Shown here in pieces: positions 61,739-64,000 of a stretch of DNA of 64,000 nt; position 1 is the first letter of the stretch; the number at the start of each line of letters is the position of its first letter. The stretch spans positions 1,116,001 through 1,180,000 of the forward strand of contig NZ_CP116257.1 of the NCBI RefSeq assembly GCF_027947595.1. Direction: 5' to 3'. The notes under the pieces are model-generated. The model saw only the letters and a program-made list of their open reading frames with translations, did not search any database and had not been told where the DNA came from. The translations under genes were made by a program, and so were the position numbers. The DNA comes from Streptomyces lienomycini. GTDB lineage: Bacteria > Actinomycetota > Actinomycetes > Streptomycetales > Streptomycetaceae.

Positions 61739-62147
61739 GTGCCTTCCCGATCATGGAATCAGGACAGGATTCGAGCGGAAAGGGCGTGCGAGGAGCACCC
61801 GGCGTGGTGTGTGCACGTAGTGCGGCGCGTCGGGGCGAGGGTCTCCGGCGGTCGCCTCGGGTGCTCGTGCAGGGCGACATCATGTGCTATCGCGCTTCGT
61901 CGGCCGGCGTCGGCCTTTCTCTGATACAGCACGAGTGGTTCCTCCCGTTTGCCCTCCACAAGGGCCGTCGCGCTGCGTCGATCCGGGATCGATACACGTC
62001 TCTTCCGCTCCCTGCCCCGCGTGGCCAGAGTCGTGACTTCGACGCATCTGGGAGTGCTTTCACTTGTTTGCCAGGAAACCGATGCTGCCCCGGCTAGTAG
62101 CCAGGCACAGCACAGCAATATGAGGCATACTCCGGCATGCTTGCCTT
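61739..62147. promoter_or_regulatory. 409-bp gap with divergent promoters
   Basis: It separates the leftward Crp-type gene from the rightward toxin-antitoxin pair. No frame looks coding. AT-richer patches occur at 61904-61935 and 62105-62135; GGCATACT (62124-62131) lies about 17 bp before the antitoxin GTG, where it could be the -10 of a leaderless message. Confidence 0.45.
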
Positions 62148-62396
62148 GTGTCCTCAACGACTCGCATCACCGTCACGCTTCCCAGCGATCAGGTGGCGGA
62201 GCTCCGCAAGCTCACGGACAACGTCTCCGGCTACGTAGCCGAAGCCGTGGCCCGCCAGATCCGGCACCAGCTCCTGGGCGACGATCTTCGCCGCCACCAG
62301 GAGGAGCACGGGCCCCTCAGCGACGAAGAGCTCGCTGAGGCTCGCGCGAAGATCTTCGGCGACGCCGGCACCTCAGAGGACGCGGACGCCGCGTGA
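62148..62396 (+). CDS. Ribbon-helix-helix type antitoxin
   Basis: 82 residues from GTG 62148. The start TRITVTLPSDQVAELRKLTDNVSGYVAEAVARQIR is a beta strand followed by two helices, the RHH DNA-binding fold of CopG/VapB-like antitoxins. The acidic C-terminus (LSDEELAEARAKIFGD) would bind the toxin. There is no ribosome site, so the message may be leaderless. Overlaps the toxin by four bases (GTGA). Confidence 0.82.
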   Translation: MSSTTRITVTLPSDQVAELRKLTDNVSGYVAEAVARQIRHQLLGDDLRRHQEEHGPLSDEELAEARAKIFGDAGTSEDADAA

Positions 62397-62794
62397 GCGA
62401 GCGCATCGAAACCGTTGTCCTGGACTCGGCAGGGCTCTCCGCCTGGATCGCGCAGGATCGCAAGTTCCTCGCGATGTTGCAGATCTTCCACGACATGGGA
62501 GCCGACCTCGTGATCGGGGCGAACAGCATCGTCGAAGTCAGCCACTCCCGTACCACCATCCCCCGCCTGGACTGGACCCTGTCCTGCATCAAGGTGGAGC
62601 CGGTCACCGAGCAAGCAGCCAGAGCGGCAGCAGAGCTCTTCCAAGGCGCCGGGCTGCACGGACACGAGTACGCCATCGACGCCACGGTCGCCGAGGTCGC
62701 GCTCCGCCAGCCGAAACCGGTCGCCCTGCTGACCTCCGACGGCGACGACATGGCCAAGCTCTGGGGCAGCCAGGTCCGCATCGTCCCTCTTTGA
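62393..62794 (+). CDS. PIN-domain (VapC-like) toxin
   Basis: 133 residues from GTG 62393. The PIN acidic residues are present: Asp in VVLDSAGLSAW, Glu in NSIVEVSHS, Asp in YAIDATVAEV and Asp in LTSDGDDM. It should be a Mg-dependent ribonuclease neutralised by the RHH protein made just upstream. Such pairs are common in accessory regions and may stabilise this island. Confidence 0.85.
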   Translation: MSERIETVVLDSAGLSAWIAQDRKFLAMLQIFHDMGADLVIGANSIVEVSHSRTTIPRLDWTLSCIKVEPVTEQAARAAAELFQGAGLHGHEYAIDATVAEVALRQPKPVALLTSDGDDMAKLWGSQVRIVPL

Positions 62795-63240
62795 CCCTCC
62801 AGCCCACCCGGAGCATGAACCCCAGCACGTTCTGTTGCGGGCCGGAGGCCTGCGGAAGCAGTTCTGCCCCGCACGCGGCCCAGCACCCGTCACCCACTAC
62901 TGCGGCCGAGTGTCCGCTGTCCACCAGGCCGAGCCGCGAGAGCCGCTCCCACGTCGCCGCTGTACCTGCCCTTCAGGCTCTCCTTCATCGGGCCCGGCAT
63001 CCCCATGATCGAGCGGGGGCGCGGAGACCCTGTGCTCGAGTCGATCCGCACCAGTTGGACATCCTGGCGGGGCCGCGCCGTCGAACCCGTGATCCGCGAG
63101 GCCCTGTGGCGCGTGACCGACGACCTCGCCCGCCCCGTCACCCACCGCTCACGACTGCCCGGCACGCCCCATGACGCCTGGACCTGAACCTGTGACCAGC
63201 CGTGTCCGTGCGGGTGACGGGTCAGGGCGCCGTCGGCGTG
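62795..63240. other. 446-bp stretch around the ATPase scrap
   Basis: Apart from the remnant at 62957-63187 nothing coding is evident. No third copy of the tRNA-Gly-like repeat was found here, so the right boundary of the accessory region is not marked by one. Confidence 0.5.
62957..63187 (+). pseudogene. C-terminal scrap of a DUF234-type ATPase gene
   Basis: In one frame the translation reads YLPFRLSFIGPGIPMIERGRGD, then VLESIRTSWTSWRGRAVEPVIREAL. This matches the region between the ATPase and DUF234 parts of archaeal-type ATPases, where WRGRAVEPxxREAL is characteristic. The frame then continues for only about 25 unrelated-looking residues to TGA 63185-63187. The N-terminal ATPase and nuclease-like ends are missing. 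It is a degraded remnant, and from a different subfamily than the intact gene at 51437. Confidence 0.55.
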
Positions 63241-64000
63241 CTACGAGGGTGCGGGCAACGACCGCTTCAGGAAGTCCACCTGGAGCAGCAGCAGGTTCTC
63301 GGCGACCGACTCCTGCGGGGTCATGTGCGTGACGCCGGACAGCGGCAGAACCTCGTGCGGGCGGCCGGCCGCCAGCAGGGCCGAGGACAGGCGCAGCGAG
63401 TGGGCGACCACCACGTTGTCGTCCGCGAGGCCGTGGATGACCATCATGGGCCGGTGCGGCTCGGCGGCGTCGACCAGTCCGGCGTCGTCGATCACCGAGT
63501 TGCGGCGGTAGACGTCCGGCTGCTCACCGGGATGCCCGACGTACCGCTCCTGGTAGTGGGTGTCGTAGAGCCGCAGGTCGGTCACCGGGGCGCCCACGAC
63601 GGCGGCGTGGAAGACGTCGGGCCGGCGCAGTGCCGCGAGGGCGGCCAGGTAGCCGCCGAAGGACCAGCCGCGGATGGCGACGCGGTCCAGGTCCAGCGGG
63701 AAGTCGGCGGCGAGCGCCTGGAGGGCGTCCACCTGGTCCTGGAGTACGACGGCGGCGATGTCGTCCTTGACGGCCTTCTCCCAGGCGGGGGACCGTCCCG
63801 GAGTGCCCCGGCCGTCGGCGACGACCACCGCGAAGCCCTGGTCCGCGAACCACTGCGAGGTGAGGTGGGCGTTGTGCGCGGCCACGACGCGCTGGCCGTG
63901 CGGGCCACCGTACGGGTCCAGGAGGACGGGGAGGGGGGTGTCACCGTGGTAGTCCGTTGGCATAAGCACGGCGCACGGGACGCGCCGTGCGCCCCCCTGG
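63241..64000 (-). CDS. S9-family peptidase (dipeptidyl-peptidase IV-like), C-terminal part
   Basis: The last 250 or so residues of a prolyl-oligopeptidase-type enzyme; the frame continues beyond the right edge. Visible motifs: LLDPYGGPHGQRVV, VVADGRGTPGRSPAWE, the nucleophile in RGWSFGGYLAAL, the acid in HGLADDNVVVAHS and the histidine in SGVTHMTP. The catalytic domain is complete; the N-terminal propeller lies outside. It probably cleaves Xaa-Pro dipeptides in the cytosol. In S. coelicolor a peptidase gene seems to follow the peptide transporters, so this marks the return to core chromosome. Confidence 0.88.
   Translation of the reverse strand, partial: QGGARRVPCAVLMPTDYHGDTPLPVLLDPYGGPHGQRVVAAHNAHLTSQWFADQGFAVVVADGRGTPGRSPAWEKAVKDDIAAVVLQDQVDALQALAADFPLDLDRVAIRGWSFGGYLAALAALRRPDVFHAAVVGAPVTDLRLYDTHYQERYVGHPGEQPDVYRRNSVIDDAGLVDAAEPHRPMMVIHGLADDNVVVAHSLRLSSALLAAGRPHEVLPLSGVTHMTPQESVAENLLLLQVDFLKRSLPAPS

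Overview
The window is high-GC actinobacterial DNA with GTG starts, tightly overlapping operons and regulators typical of Streptomyces. The strongest evidence is the block typA – bldKA-bldKE – second peptide ABC operon (36.3-51.2 kb), which matches, from memory, the S. coelicolor SCO5111-SCO5121 order. No database search was possible; all family calls come from reading motifs and gene order.

Layout. 0-0.6 kb: 3' end of an IS5-type transposase with a small passenger gene. 0.7-2.9 kb: a SWI2/SNF2 helicase. 3-7 kb: regulator/oxidoreductase pairs (HxlR with a quinone-oxidoreductase-like enzyme, TetR with an SDR, then a MarR), with clear palindromic operator candidates. 7.1-11.8 kb: a signalling block with a PP2C-type phosphatase and, on the other strand, a coupled operon receiver-phosphatase → histidine kinase → single-domain receiver. 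11.9-17.9 kb: a large LuxR (LAL) activator divergent from a lactonase-like MBL hydrolase, a type B carboxylesterase and a RidA protein. 17.9-21.6 kb: TetR with a quinone reductase, a DinB-like protein, a methyltransferase divergent from an XRE-cupin regulator. 21.7-29.6 kb: a septum-formation-type membrane protein, GntR, a SPOR-like protein, Nudix, an RsbW-like ATPase, a PAS-GAF-PP2C-ATPase sensor and a membrane-anchored GH18-like protein. 29.6-33.2 kb: a three-gene succinate dehydrogenase like mycobacterial Sdh1. 33.2-38.2 kb: a small coiled-coil protein, a peptide-binding lipoprotein and TypA. 38.2-39.1 kb: a long non-coding leader. 39.1-51.2 kb: two complete peptide ABC transporters in tandem, the first being BldK, needed in S. 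coelicolor for aerial development.

51.3-63.2 kb is an accessory region between core genes (the second peptide transporter on the left and an S9 peptidase on the right). Two copies of a decayed 3' half of a tRNA-Gly(CCC) gene plus its terminator, 6.15 kb apart (51.31 and 57.46 kb), bracket a cassette of three genes: an orphan PglX (BREX type 2 methyltransferase), a divergent ATPase with a C-terminal PD-(D/E)XK-like domain, and a small two-helix membrane protein. Right of the second repeat lies a five-gene coupled operon (class III nucleotide cyclase → Cys-rich protein → helical protein → excisionase-like HTH → nucleoside-deoxyribosyltransferase/TIR-like protein), preceded by a Crp-type cyclic-nucleotide-binding regulator. 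This looks like a Pycsar-like or related nucleotide-signalling immune system with an unusual composition. A RHH/PIN toxin-antitoxin pair and a scrap of an ATPase gene follow.

The most likely undescribed biology is in these two neighbouring cassettes. The left 51 kb is mostly core Streptomyces chromosome; its interest lies in operator palindromes, a structured leader before bldK, and a PP2C protein with an altered metal site.
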